Assembly (NCBI GenBank): GCA_003148945.1
Contig: QGGY01000011.1
Location: 124,001-188,000 of the forward strand
Source of the DNA: Murimonas intestini
Lineage (GTDB): Bacteria > Bacillota > Clostridia > Lachnospirales > Lachnospiraceae
Length of the DNA stretch: 64,000 nucleotides
Direction of reading: 5' to 3'
Made by a program: the position numbers and the translations under genes. Positions 43,801 through 49,772 of the stretch are shown here, one piece after another. Numbering within the stretch: position 1 is the first letter of the stretch; every line of letters starts with the position of its first letter. The notes under the pieces were generated by a model. It saw nothing but the letters and a program-made list of their open reading frames with translations. It searched no databases and had not been told where the DNA came from.

Positions 43801-44753
43801 AATTCCTGGGTGCGGATGAAAGCATGAAATACCCTGTTAAGCTGGAATATATTAATGAAACTACGTTCCATGTGACAATTAAGGAAACAGAGATGGATGA
43901 AAATGGTAATTATGTTATCGTAGACAAGACATATGAGATGCAGCCAGAGGTAACAGATGAACAGAATGTAAACATCTATTCATTTGAACTGAAGGATTTC
44001 TCAGCTGATTATAACGGAGAAACAGAGCCCGGTACTGCCTATAGTATAAATGTTCCGGCGAGGATACAAGCTGTTGTTCACAAGAGAGCAGATACAGGGA
44101 CTATGGAATATATCAGCTACCGGATTCTTCTTCCGGATATGGAGGAGCTGCATGACGTAAAAATGCTCAGGACTAGTTACGCCGCAGTTCAGGGAACGGC
44201 GGAAACGGATGAATTCTATACGTCTTCACTTTGGGAAGAGTGGGTAAGGGTCCAGACGGACCAGAATGAGATAAAGACTAATACAACAGTATTCAGAAAT
44301 GTAGATTCAGACGATAAATTCATTGTCAAGCAGACAGGTGAGAATTACTTCTTTATGAATGCCGCTTATGATGAGAATTTGCAGGAATCCACAGAGGAAC
44401 CATCTTCAGAAACAGAGACAGAGACTGAACAGACAGAAGAAACTTCGGCTGAAACAGAGCAAAATCAGACAGAGACAAGTGATCAAACAGAAACAGGAGG
44501 ACAGACAGAAGAAAATAGTCAGACGGAAGAATCACAGCCAAGCACAGAACCTGGGAACGAAAACATCGGACCAACAACAGAAGCAGCTACAGAAGCACAG
44601 ACGGAGTCTGGCACAGAGCCTCCGTCAGAAACCAATACACCAGTTACGGATGGGACAGAAGCTGTCTCTGTACAGACGGAGAGCGAGCAGCAGCCAGCCC
44701 CTGTGGATGAGACGGGAGACGGCGGTTTATCCGGAACGGAGGGGACAACATGA
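34890..44753 (+). CDS. Giant prepilin-adhesin (GLUG-repeat, type IV pilus tip candidate)
   Basis: A 3287-residue secreted protein. It opens with a class III prepilin signal: a 16-residue basic leader, then G/FTLVELIV with Glu at mature position 5 and a ~25-residue hydrophobic helix, so it should be cut by the prepilin peptidase encoded downstream. After a pilin-like head come an acidic linker (about 495-600), about 35 GLUG-type repeats of the form VGGI(V/A)GxN (about 635-1860), a discoidin (F5/8 C)-like domain (about 1945-2095), several Fn3-like beta-sandwich repeats (to about 3150) and a Thr/Glu/Gln-rich tail. No LPXTG or C-terminal anchor. First gene of the pilus locus; ATG overlaps into the next gene by 4 bases at its end. 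I infer a pilus-tip adhesin. Confidence 0.88.
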   Translation: MKINSKNLRKNNSRKGFTLVELIVTLAILAIVLSASIFGILAYQKYANYKRNNEYARTIFAAAQSGLTHYKASGELEDLQELLKDTGHDVNPSAFLVDPEDAESKNVSGDRLVYLMIRGGDTSDPFGKALYELLDDYIYDESVFSASICVEMDVMDGVVYAVCYSDRADSFTYSGEAGSSSGGVMNICDRRESTRKDICLGYYSSALSQRAPSSYEKTAIGDVTLVNDETLDLRFNMTNKYKVLTNNLIYTVRLFDEEKKLKASFDINNTKDSNNQLVKGEETSNNKITTIVTFYDDEGKALAKTKELTFRAYVDSKYVVYLTLDGLDLAADVQKMEESGDTETAKGSDYNVIDGTYSISRLKLDTSKKIYARVQASGANYKPSAWKQSNSESPYFADSSMEDKEFSVRNARHLFNIRFRETENTVGTYIQKESFAWGGEDGILAAKHVYDKGDTVSWSEGNETAFPAIPMLGKGSTYEGYGKKEVSIQELVLGKAKEVVEGEEPKDSENDGVPEDSRTEGKSAEDDASGISVQNDMDKTDLPVMGAETFSSLGLFCENNGTIRDIIIENAVVDNAILIDKENDKEEGKDEGAAKKTSIDGNGEEIKPEDFGTGTICGINRGTLEKITVKGGSVAGNENVGGIAGKDEAADKSVTGGTEGAGGERAYIQLQNTAGISGNKNVGGILGYNAGSKLTACTSAPLSTGENTEELSKNLKGINVGGIVGYSLGGVLEECSTSGGYVIGKRYVGGIVGLMESSEDSSGSDGKEAERVILDGNGMKNQATVIGEEYVGGITGKNEKGAVKGWTNEGIISATEQYAGGIVGYNSGTVEDCRTDVDTSAVNGETLLQTAVVWGGTGSYVGGIAGYNNGTIKSKSMQGITVVAAGKNYVGGIVGYNDVKAEITDYKVTGGYISGDCFVSGYAGLNASEHFFEKDRIASPNLVKGGWYVGGIAGANLVPSQSDLTLKCDTDNFLGSINATGAFTGGFIGINALLPATTLDSDMESLREGLEKAAESVNLKEGTGKALEEVNSFGTSGNKMYIIGGSSSESITSGKSELNQITGTVYTAGIVAYSSKNTELYINNITNKTRVLASGLIDDKGDELKFGDDKTYSFAGGIIGVAENNVTLTACSNKDSGEVTGKGTYLGGLVEVNYGKVKNCDAGNFGENTRSYVGGIVGVNGETGEISGCSVSGIITGKDNVGGLVSENYGKLKSEGGKNCILTGSVRGMGSNVGGLVGSNMKGGAIENVKSSGTVEGRGTNVGGFVGRNAGSLSDGLKNEGELVSGEANVGGLVGLQEGTEKLESLENFAKVIAQNGDAGGIIGTSTGGGYEMFLCFNHGSVNAVKSGNVGGIMSTNSEGGLIWKSANYGTLTAGTGDIGGITAVNNGTLQNCNIISESSDKVVISGSANIGGMTAVNNGRVEGSAVRKLNIYNRGGMGAIGGYAGINNGTLEMSFGSASDVNIYAYTDGTSAGGVAGINKGTIGNEEYYTYGQMCQIIVSIQSGDKIQDNVQANMGGIAGINEGEIYGMIFSGSITGNSSQKYGMGGIAGINGTSGGVAASIHDCDLYTDVSKAGAILDIEAGGELSSISNVGGTAGINYQNATISKVEVKYGEIKSKVGYIGGISGSNYGTVTECRLSGTEKSKVEAFSGNIGGLVGINYGTGKVNNSSVGTAWTINATGNSAGDHAMGGCIGYNESGEDIFGLVNEAAVTKTPKGYDENNCHSVAGIIGRQEVKISSTWEIYDCENKGAVSGYARAGGIIGQWKYKGGTVRDCTNTGDISTLGGIAGGILGRFFAMDAGESAVIRNTVNHGAVSATGFVAGIIGDSRGSSNLSVNVVDSVNTGKIKAKSSNSTSAGIVDFKQSGKFTILRCRNYGHSVSPRFSGIVSDVNNDTSPDVNYCFGIASGSVYPIAAANTLSNKSGNNYYFGEDGVMEEPEEKLRIASVAVNGFSNDGDTSALYDGTLENKWTGTSGGGSQKDASIELVFEAPIQLSDINIYWGIEGNTQGKPVTYNYSLKYREEITGEERVIVDKAEVTVNPNEESVMVAHSLENSAKTATVVLELLSVVSDGKDYNKVSINEIEMLGSSGGTQILSAVSGEARAVYSQAKGEGEELKVQEKGENDYTAFSEDRSVIIRNMPLNPNRDPYKSNADLSQEVYNGLDTLIMEQYYQKVFGNSPLDNPSEINGENIGGAYKITWKGDPDAYSTEIYARIYDSIDADTPSAETVIYVTGQTTAFLSIREEWIGKYLGLSVKSKSMSPQPGYDSEEIFANQRYELTAVLPTPEVSFQLTAEEKNEVTYTCVLENAEEYGTDQEYFIKVKSPFIKYENSNEITFSSLTGVFEGVLPVSSSLNSDVNTISAQAKSSNGKSLSRTSTGQTQILWKDKLKENDAYVTFSGFKGVAEDTLEYYMTMGCINSKQLTYRAEYLVYDEILGIWVSRSAAETYVSSGMTGKAVTLKNLPLLPTDMKNIKVRTYPWSSQNDLVKYAYYLARNIEADSIEGLIQAVPEAFAGESEADRLKAGYDVEQNVDGTYNIIYSLLLESPTFANQVKTKTFVENPGRVDSPIIADTYGYEKGWYTFSWDNGTEAAGPYAVKLYGYALDDTEVLVYSQNEVADKQVEVDGSTWKYKRLRLVVTRKGILSGDYVSKLYNSAEVSYDVRLPLDTVDRPGSPQLDEETGKNELIYRITWNGINDEGQLADLKGYSVYATDGTDIQLLAEVTADVDTGSIPTEALIDLDGYEGGIKLSFYIIANAKPDSLLYQDSSTGVMRDFTVPTRLEKPADVAVLTPGYTREDGTMEDGIAAVVFESAGLTVSVPNTDNGIKFVMKAAVYDSPGMNEETGEPLGIRLTDIISDSGLDILSMANNGSSAQYTITGLSRAYAGQYLFLQFRRTSDSAISSKWSDYQWVRLPRVRLDEPQLSQGTVSDTLLEKQNSSAGEIEKEVIVSRPFIEWAQDGLTKNYNIWMKFLGADESMKYPVKLEYINETTFHVTIKETEMDENGNYVIVDKTYEMQPEVTDEQNVNIYSFELKDFSADYNGETEPGTAYSINVPARIQAVVHKRADTGTMEYISYRILLPDMEELHDVKMLRTSYAAVQGTAETDEFYTSSLWEEWVRVQTDQNEIKTNTTVFRNVDSDDKFIVKQTGENYFFMNAAYDENLQESTEEPSSETETETEQTEETSAETEQNQTETSDQTETGGQTEENSQTEESQPSTEPGNENIGPTTEAATEAQTESGTEPPSETNTPVTDGTEAVSVQTESEQQPAPVDETGDGGLSGTEGTT

Positions 44754-45382
44754 ATGTATACTCTTTAAAAAACTGTTGCAGAAAAGATAGAAACAAGGGA
44801 GCAGCGATGATAGTGGTACTATGTATCATGGCTGTTCTCATGGCTCTATCATTGGCAGTGCTTCTCTCTGCATCTGTAGTTATGGGAAATGCTCAGAAAG
44901 CGGCCACCAGGGAACAGTGCAGGCTTACAGCAATCACATTCAGCGAAGCTCTGGAAGAAAAGCTTACAGAGGATTACGATGATCCTACATTCAAGGTAGA
45001 GAATGAAGGTATACGCACTTACCTGAGGGAAGCGATTAGTTCTAAGCAATGGCTCTATTATAATGAGGCAGAAGCAGGACATAATTCAAAAAAGGCAGTG
45101 ACCCGCTCATTTACTGTAGAAAACCTGCCGTCTGACAGCGCCTATGGGGATATAGCTGTAGATATGTACTGGGAGTCAGATGGTACAGTTGCCATCGATG
45201 ACGAAGAACTCAGATATAGCAACAGCATACTGGTAGTAGTAGTGACTTGCAGCTATAAAGGTCAGACACAGAAGGTGAAATCCCAATATGCACTAAAATG
45301 CCAATATGAGGAGTCTGTGGATAAAAATGAAGGAGAAACAGCACCTGTATCGTGGAAATGGCAGAGGATGTGGAGGGAATAG
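44750..45382 (+). CDS. Minor pilin lacking Glu5 (PilX/GspK-like)
   Basis: 210 residues. The N-terminus KDRNKGAAMIVVLCIMAVLMAL is a prepilin-like signal (cleavage expected after Gly17) but residue 5 of the mature protein is Val rather than Glu, as in GspK and some PilX-like tip subunits. The rest is a soluble domain with no recognised motif. The ATG overlaps the stop of the giant pilin gene (ATGA) and AGGGG lies upstream, so the two are translationally coupled. Probably a component of the pilus-tip or priming complex with the giant pilin. Confidence 0.8.
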   Translation: MNVYSLKNCCRKDRNKGAAMIVVLCIMAVLMALSLAVLLSASVVMGNAQKAATREQCRLTAITFSEALEEKLTEDYDDPTFKVENEGIRTYLREAISSKQWLYYNEAEAGHNSKKAVTRSFTVENLPSDSAYGDIAVDMYWESDGTVAIDDEELRYSNSILVVVVTCSYKGQTQKVKSQYALKCQYEESVDKNEGETAPVSWKWQRMWRE

Positions 45383-45387
45383 ATAAT

Positions 45388-46233
45388 ATGAAGAGACTGA
45401 GAAATAAAGACGGCTCTACGATCGTTTCAGTGATGGTAGCCTTTGTTATCCTTCTACTGGCAGTTGCCATGTTTTTTACGGCAGTTACATTTGCTACACG
45501 TCTGATTGACACAGCAGTGGACATCAGGCAGAATACAGAGAAAGCAATGGAAATATTCTATACTGATGGGGGGGCATCGGCTGAAAATCCTAAATATATT
45601 GATCTGGTGCCGGCAGGCTCCACACCAGGTGGGTCGATTGTTATGCCTGCCAAGCTTGGGACATATGATACAGGTATCCGGCAACTGGCATATTTTGTTG
45701 CCAGAGAAGGAGGACTTGGATACAAAAGGGCTAAGAACATAATGGATGATATTTTCAGTAACAGGACAGAATATGAATCCATATTTGGGAATGGATATAA
45801 TTCATACAGCGGCAATAACTATAACACTTACATCAAGTCTAAAAATGATGGAAAATATCCCCCGGCGCTGATTACAGAATTAAATACAGCCCAGAAAGCA
45901 TTGGAAGCTCTTTATGGTGAATCAATAAGTATGCCGGAGGGAATAACATGGCATGCCAATAATACAAGCGAAAGGAGCCAGTCAGGATACTACCTGATTG
46001 CAAGCAACGCTCCGGAGCCGTGGAGGGCGAATATGATTTATATTAATGGTCATCTGTATGTATCTACGGCAACAGAGATGATTTTGGGTGTGAAAACAAA
46101 TACTACACAGGAAACATCCCAGTTTTACAAATTTAGTATTCAGCAGCTGACAGATGCATTAGAAGGTAAGACGACATCAAAGCAGGAATTGAATGAAATG
46201 AAACTCAGCGAGAAATTCATTAAGGTATCCTGA
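45388..46233 (+). CDS. Minor pilin, Glu5-less
   Basis: 281 residues, starting MKRLRNKDGSTIVSVMVAF, a prepilin-type leader with cleavage expected after Gly9 and Ser instead of Glu at mature position 5, followed by one hydrophobic helix and a soluble domain. The start at 45388 is taken because GGAGGG lies 10 bases before it and just 5 bases separate it from the previous stop. Function in the pilus tip is inferred from position and the N-terminal helix only. Confidence 0.8.
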   Translation: MKRLRNKDGSTIVSVMVAFVILLLAVAMFFTAVTFATRLIDTAVDIRQNTEKAMEIFYTDGGASAENPKYIDLVPAGSTPGGSIVMPAKLGTYDTGIRQLAYFVAREGGLGYKRAKNIMDDIFSNRTEYESIFGNGYNSYSGNNYNTYIKSKNDGKYPPALITELNTAQKALEALYGESISMPEGITWHANNTSERSQSGYYLIASNAPEPWRANMIYINGHLYVSTATEMILGVKTNTTQETSQFYKFSIQQLTDALEGKTTSKQELNEMKLSEKFIKVS

Positions 46234-46265
46234 TTGTTTGAAGGAACATTGAAAGAAGGTGAAGC

Positions 46266-46805
46266 ATGAAAAACAAAAAGGGAATGACTTTGGTAGAATT
46301 AATAGTTGGTTTTGCACTCGTGGGGATTTTCATGGCTTCTGCAGTGGTGGTATTATCTTCTTCCATACATGTCTTTGTAAGGGCCAATAGTTTGGCCCAT
46401 GCTCAGACAGTGGCTGATATGCTTCTGGAAACAATCACTAGCGAGTTGAGTTCCGCAGCAGATGCCAGCTTTCAGGGAAGCGGCGAAATTATGATCGTAA
46501 CGGATAGTACAGTATCATTTGTGGATAAAAATGCTTATCCTGTGATAATGTCCGCAGAGGATGGCAGACTGGTTCTGTCTTATCAGCAGGTAGAAACGGC
46601 CACAGGGGATGTAGAAGAGCCAGTTAAGTGGAGATATGAAGAAGGTACATATCTGGGTACAAAAATATCGAGTCTGAAGTTTGCACATTTGAATGGTAAT
46701 TTAATTGAAGTGACTATGATACTCACAGTAGAAAAAAGCAATCAGGATTTTGAATTCAGCAGAATAATCCAATGTTATAATTTGGATGATAATGCGATAA
46801 AATAA
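46266..46805 (+). CDS. Type IV minor prepilin
   Basis: 179 residues with a six-residue basic leader (MKNKKG), then MTLVELIVGFALVGIF with Glu at mature position 5, and a globular domain with alternating strands. AAGGTGAAG precedes the ATG. It lies 32 bases after the Glu5-less pilin and 5 bases before the next pilin. It resembles PilW/GspJ-type minor pilins by order and helix, but no closer assignment is possible. Confidence 0.88.
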   Translation: MKNKKGMTLVELIVGFALVGIFMASAVVVLSSSIHVFVRANSLAHAQTVADMLLETITSELSSAADASFQGSGEIMIVTDSTVSFVDKNAYPVIMSAEDGRLVLSYQQVETATGDVEEPVKWRYEEGTYLGTKISSLKFAHLNGNLIEVTMILTVEKSNQDFEFSRIIQCYNLDDNAIK

Positions 46806-46810
46806 GGATA

Positions 46811-47686
46811 ATGATGATGACGGAAAGATATAATCAGGATGTAAAAGCAAATACAACAGGAGGGATATCGGATAAAAGTGGTTTTACATTAGTAGAACTT
46901 ATTGTAGTACTTGTCATCCTGGCCATCCTCGCGGCTATTCTGGTACCGGCTCTGCTGGGCTGGATTGACAAGGCAAAGGAAAAGGGGGTTATCCTGGAAT
47001 GCAGGGAGGTAGTGCATGCATCCCAGGCTACAGCTACCGAAATCTATGGAAAGAAAGGGGAGGTTACAGTTTTTGATGTGAGGGCATCTGAAACAAAGGC
47101 AGAGATTTTAAAACTTGCTGATGTGACAGGTACTATTCAGAATATCAGTATAAATAATAACCATATTATTAACTATCTGAGGTATAGGACAGCGGATGGG
47201 ATCGTGGTCACATACAATATTGATGCAGATGTCCGGTACGTTATAGGAAGCAGCTACTCTGCAGATGCCAAGGGGTATTATGACTGGGTTGATGATGCAA
47301 GAGTTGACAAAAACCTGAATTATGATTTAAAAGGCACGCAGGAGCTTCAGAAGGTGTTTAAGGAAGAAAATGGCGGAGAGTTTCCGGGCCTGACAGAATG
47401 GGAGGCTCAGCTTATTGATGCGCCAAGCGATAATAATTTAGAGTGGAGGCCATATATGGCAGATGGAACAGTATTATTGGGCGCTGCAGCACCATCGTCA
47501 AATTTAAATGTAAATCTGCTGTTTTATAATGGCAATTATTATTATCACGAGAATGGTTATGGGAAAAAGGATGGGGCTTCTATTACAGACAAAGGAAATT
47601 TTGATGTCTCTGTATTGGATGCAGCACCTTCCAGCAAAGAGTATCAAAAAGATGGGAAGGCCACATGGATCAGATATGATCCATAA
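46811..47686 (+). CDS. Type IV prepilin, large head
   Basis: 291 residues. A long 24-residue leader is followed by G/FTLVELIVVLVILAILAA and the rest of the pilin helix. Mature residues 1 to about 35 are identical to those of the downstream 148-residue pilin, although the DNA differs at many synonymous positions. The large head (YYDWVDDARVDKN, NLLFYNGNYYYHENGYGKK) has no recognised domain. TAAGGA precedes three consecutive ATGs at 46811. Could be an alternative major pilin or a minor pilin bearing a ligand-binding head. Confidence 0.88.
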   Translation: MMMTERYNQDVKANTTGGISDKSGFTLVELIVVLVILAILAAILVPALLGWIDKAKEKGVILECREVVHASQATATEIYGKKGEVTVFDVRASETKAEILKLADVTGTIQNISINNNHIINYLRYRTADGIVVTYNIDADVRYVIGSSYSADAKGYYDWVDDARVDKNLNYDLKGTQELQKVFKEENGGEFPGLTEWEAQLIDAPSDNNLEWRPYMADGTVLLGAAAPSSNLNVNLLFYNGNYYYHENGYGKKDGASITDKGNFDVSVLDAAPSSKEYQKDGKATWIRYDP

Positions 47687-47765
47687 AATCTTAAGGGGAT
47701 AATTCTATACAGTAAATTATTAATGTAAGAAAATCTTAAGAAAAAATTCCCAGGATCGAAAGTTA

Positions 47766-47794
47766 TTGAAATAACGCGAATTTGAATGTATAAT
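47766..47794 (+). promoter_or_regulatory. Strong promoter of the short (major) pilin
   Basis: TTGAAA (47766-47771), 17-bp spacer, TATAAT (47789-47794) inside the 162-base gap before the 148-residue pilin. It allows the pilin to be made in excess over the upstream minor pilins. Leader about 48 bases with GAAAGGGA before the ATG. Confidence 0.75.
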
Positions 47795-47848
47795 GTAATC
47801 AGTAATCAGATAGGTTACAAAAATCTATTGGAAAGAAAGGGACGAAAA

Positions 47849-48295
47849 ATGAAGGAAAGTATTTTTGCAAAAGCAAAAAAAGCCAGAGAAAATAAAAAAG
47901 GTTTTACTCTGGTAGAGTTGATTGTGGTGCTTGTTATTTTAGCTATTTTAGCTGCTATTCTTGTACCTGCGCTGTTGGGATGGATTGATAAGGCTAAGGA
48001 GAAACAGATCGTATTGAATGCTAGAACAGCTTATCTGGCAGCACAGACTTTAGCGTCAGAAGAGTACGGAAAGACCCAACCAGACGTTGCAAATGTAACA
48101 ACAACGGCAGTCGAAACTTTGGCACAGTTACCAGCAGGTAGTGTAACAAGCATTGGATTTTATACAACTGAAGGAAACAAATTTAAAGTTAATGCTTTAA
48201 CTTACACTGAGGGTGATAAAATGGCAGTCTTATCTCTTGATGATAAGGGAAATCCACAATGGACTGTATCGGATAAGACTACGCCTGCGCCGTAA
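47849..48295 (+). CDS. pilA: Probable major type IV pilin
   Basis: 148 residues: 18-residue leader rich in Lys, then G/FTLVELIVVLVILAILAAILV with Glu at mature position 5 and a ~110-residue head ending in TTPAP. Mature length ~130 is typical of Gram-positive type IV pilins (PilA1-like). It has its own consensus promoter, and its codons are AT-ending and different from the neighbouring assembly genes, both in keeping with high expression. ATG 47849 is chosen for its GAAAGGGA ribosome site; a longer frame from 47786 lacks one. The shared N-terminal helix with the preceding pilin suggests they polymerise into the same fibre. Confidence 0.88.
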   Translation: MKESIFAKAKKARENKKGFTLVELIVVLVILAILAAILVPALLGWIDKAKEKQIVLNARTAYLAAQTLASEEYGKTQPDVANVTTTAVETLAQLPAGSVTSIGFYTTEGNKFKVNALTYTEGDKMAVLSLDDKGNPQWTVSDKTTPAP

Positions 48296-48366
48296 TTACT
48301 AGGTTTGAGACGGTAATGATAGAAATGTAGCAGAGATATAGTATACACGTAGTTTTGTAATTAAAT

Positions 48367-48375
48367 GGGGGGGGG
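48367..48375 (+). repeat. G9 homopolymer tract, candidate phase-variation site
   Basis: Nine consecutive Gs. An ATG at 48365-48367 uses the first G; with nine Gs its frame stops after 12 codons, but with seven or ten Gs it runs into the pilin-like gene. Alternatively the tract serves as the Shine-Dalgarno site of the TTG at 48382, six bases later. Either way its length should alter expression. Confidence 0.6.
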
Positions 48376-48381
48376 TTCTAT

Positions 48382-48828
48382 TTGCAAGAAAATATACATA
48401 TAGAGAAGGAACGCCCCCTGCTACATAAACGAAATTATTTAGTAACAATTATACTATCACTAATATTATTTTTATTCTTAATTTCAATAGGAGCAATTTG
48501 GTTTAGCCAGAGAGAGTCAGCCAGAAGGGTTCTTAAAGAAGCAAAATTAGTTCATCTTGCTGTAAAGATGACGGCATTAGAGTACTATGGACTAAATCAA
48601 TCATTTTATGATCCGGAATCATCTAATGGTTTTGAAGATGGAGTAGTAGATGAATTAAAAAAAGTTACCGGGTGTAATGGGGACATTTATCTTGTAGATT
48701 GGGATTTAGAAAGTTTTTCAGCCCTGCATCTCTTATATATCCAGGATGGTTTTGCTGTGGATTATAGGCTGGTGGGGGATGAGGATATTTGGAATGTATA
48801 TGAATTTAAGCATGTAATAATGCATTAA
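48382..48828 (+). CDS. Pilin-like protein without prepilin cleavage site
   Basis: 148 residues as read from TTG 48382. It has one hydrophobic helix (about 19-43: YLVTIILSLILFLFLISIGA) followed by RESARRVLKEAKLVHLAVKMTALEYYG, which lines up with the post-helix segment of the two preceding pilins (ending in EIYG and EEYG). The G-F-T-L-V-E cleavage motif is absent, so it should stay in the membrane. Very AT-rich. The G9 tract before it may control its frame or its ribosome binding. It might regulate or cap pilus growth; function unknown. Start codon uncertain. Confidence 0.65.
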   Translation: MQENIHIEKERPLLHKRNYLVTIILSLILFLFLISIGAIWFSQRESARRVLKEAKLVHLAVKMTALEYYGLNQSFYDPESSNGFEDGVVDELKKVTGCNGDIYLVDWDLESFSALHLLYIQDGFAVDYRLVGDEDIWNVYEFKHVIMH

Positions 48829-48831
48829 GTA

Positions 48832-48870
48832 ATCCCTACACGGGCAAAGGTCTGTGATAGGGATAGTTTT
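48832..48870 (+). terminator. Candidate terminator after the pilin pair
   Basis: ATCCCTACAC pairs with GTG-A-TAGGGAT around a ~12-base loop, then AGTTTTATAT. With the promoter at 47766 it would delimit a two-gene pilin transcript. Confidence 0.6.
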
Positions 48871-48980
48871 ATATTGATTTAATATGGATACAAAAGGGAG
48901 TAAAGTAATTTTTTATCAATAGTTATTAATTGCCTTATATAGCCATATTTTATTTGAATTTATTAGTTATAGGAGTTGTT

Positions 48981-49748
48981 ATGATTGAACTAATTGTAAT
49001 TATGTTATATATACTAGTTTTTTTTACCGGTGCTGCCATTTTTTCCTTTCTAAACGTAGTAATCTACCGCACCCCCCGCCACCTGTCTTTCATCACAGGC
49101 CGCAGCATATGTCCCAAATGCGGTAAGCAGCTGAAGGCGATAGATATGTTCCCTATATTGAACTGGGTCTTTTTAAGAGGAAAATGCCGTTTCTGCAAAT
49201 CGCCCATATCCCTGCGCTACCCCATGGTAGAACTGCTCGGCGGAGTGTTTGCCATACTGGCGGTATGGCAGTATGGGTGGTCGCTGCAGTCCGTTTTAAT
49301 ATTTGCCTTTTTATGTATATTGACTGTTACAGCTTTTGTAGATTATGATACAATGGAGATACCAAATGGGTTTGTGATTGCGGCGCTAATTAGCGGTATC
49401 GCCGCCATTTTTTTGTTTCCACAGATAAGCCTGCTTTCCCGGCTGATAGGTTTTCTGTGCGTAAGCCTTCCAATGCTCCTGATCACATTTTTAATCCCAG
49501 GCGCCTTCGGCGGCGGAGACATTAAATTAATGGCAGCCTGCGGCCTGTTTCTGGGCTGGCAGCTTACTCTTCTGTCGTTCTTTCTGGCGGTGCTGGGAGG
49601 AGGAGCTTATGGCGGATGGCTGCTTATTACTAAGAAAAAGGGCAGAAAAGAACATTTTGCTTTTGGGCCGTTTCTCTGTGCGGGGATGGCGGCTGCAGTA
49701 TTTATCGGGACACCGATCATAAACTGGTATGCCGGTTTTTTATATTAA
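48981..49748 (+). CDS. pilD: Prepilin peptidase
   Basis: 255-residue polytopic membrane aspartic protease that removes the leader from prepilins and N-methylates the new end. Seen: the N-terminal FLNVVIYRTP segment, the cytoplasmic two-CxxC zinc site (CPKCGKQL, CRFCKSP), the first catalytic Asp in FVDYDTMEIPN and the second in GGGDIKLMAACG. Start 48981 is chosen because AGGAG lies 6 bases before it. The first ~60 bases are AT-rich and the rest is GC-richer, marking a composition break inside the gene. It serves the five cleavable or prepilin-like proteins upstream. Confidence 0.95.
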   Translation: MIELIVIMLYILVFFTGAAIFSFLNVVIYRTPRHLSFITGRSICPKCGKQLKAIDMFPILNWVFLRGKCRFCKSPISLRYPMVELLGGVFAILAVWQYGWSLQSVLIFAFLCILTVTAFVDYDTMEIPNGFVIAALISGIAAIFLFPQISLLSRLIGFLCVSLPMLLITFLIPGAFGGGDIKLMAACGLFLGWQLTLLSFFLAVLGGGAYGGWLLITKKKGRKEHFAFGPFLCAGMAAAVFIGTPIINWYAGFLY

Positions 49749-49772
49749 ATTAAAAGGAATCATGAAAGGGGA

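Noticed and set aside
34890..44753. Non-ribosomal peptide or polyketide synthase because of gene size
   Set aside because: No adenylation, ketosynthase or carrier motifs; the sequence is a prepilin signal plus GLUG and beta-sandwich repeats.
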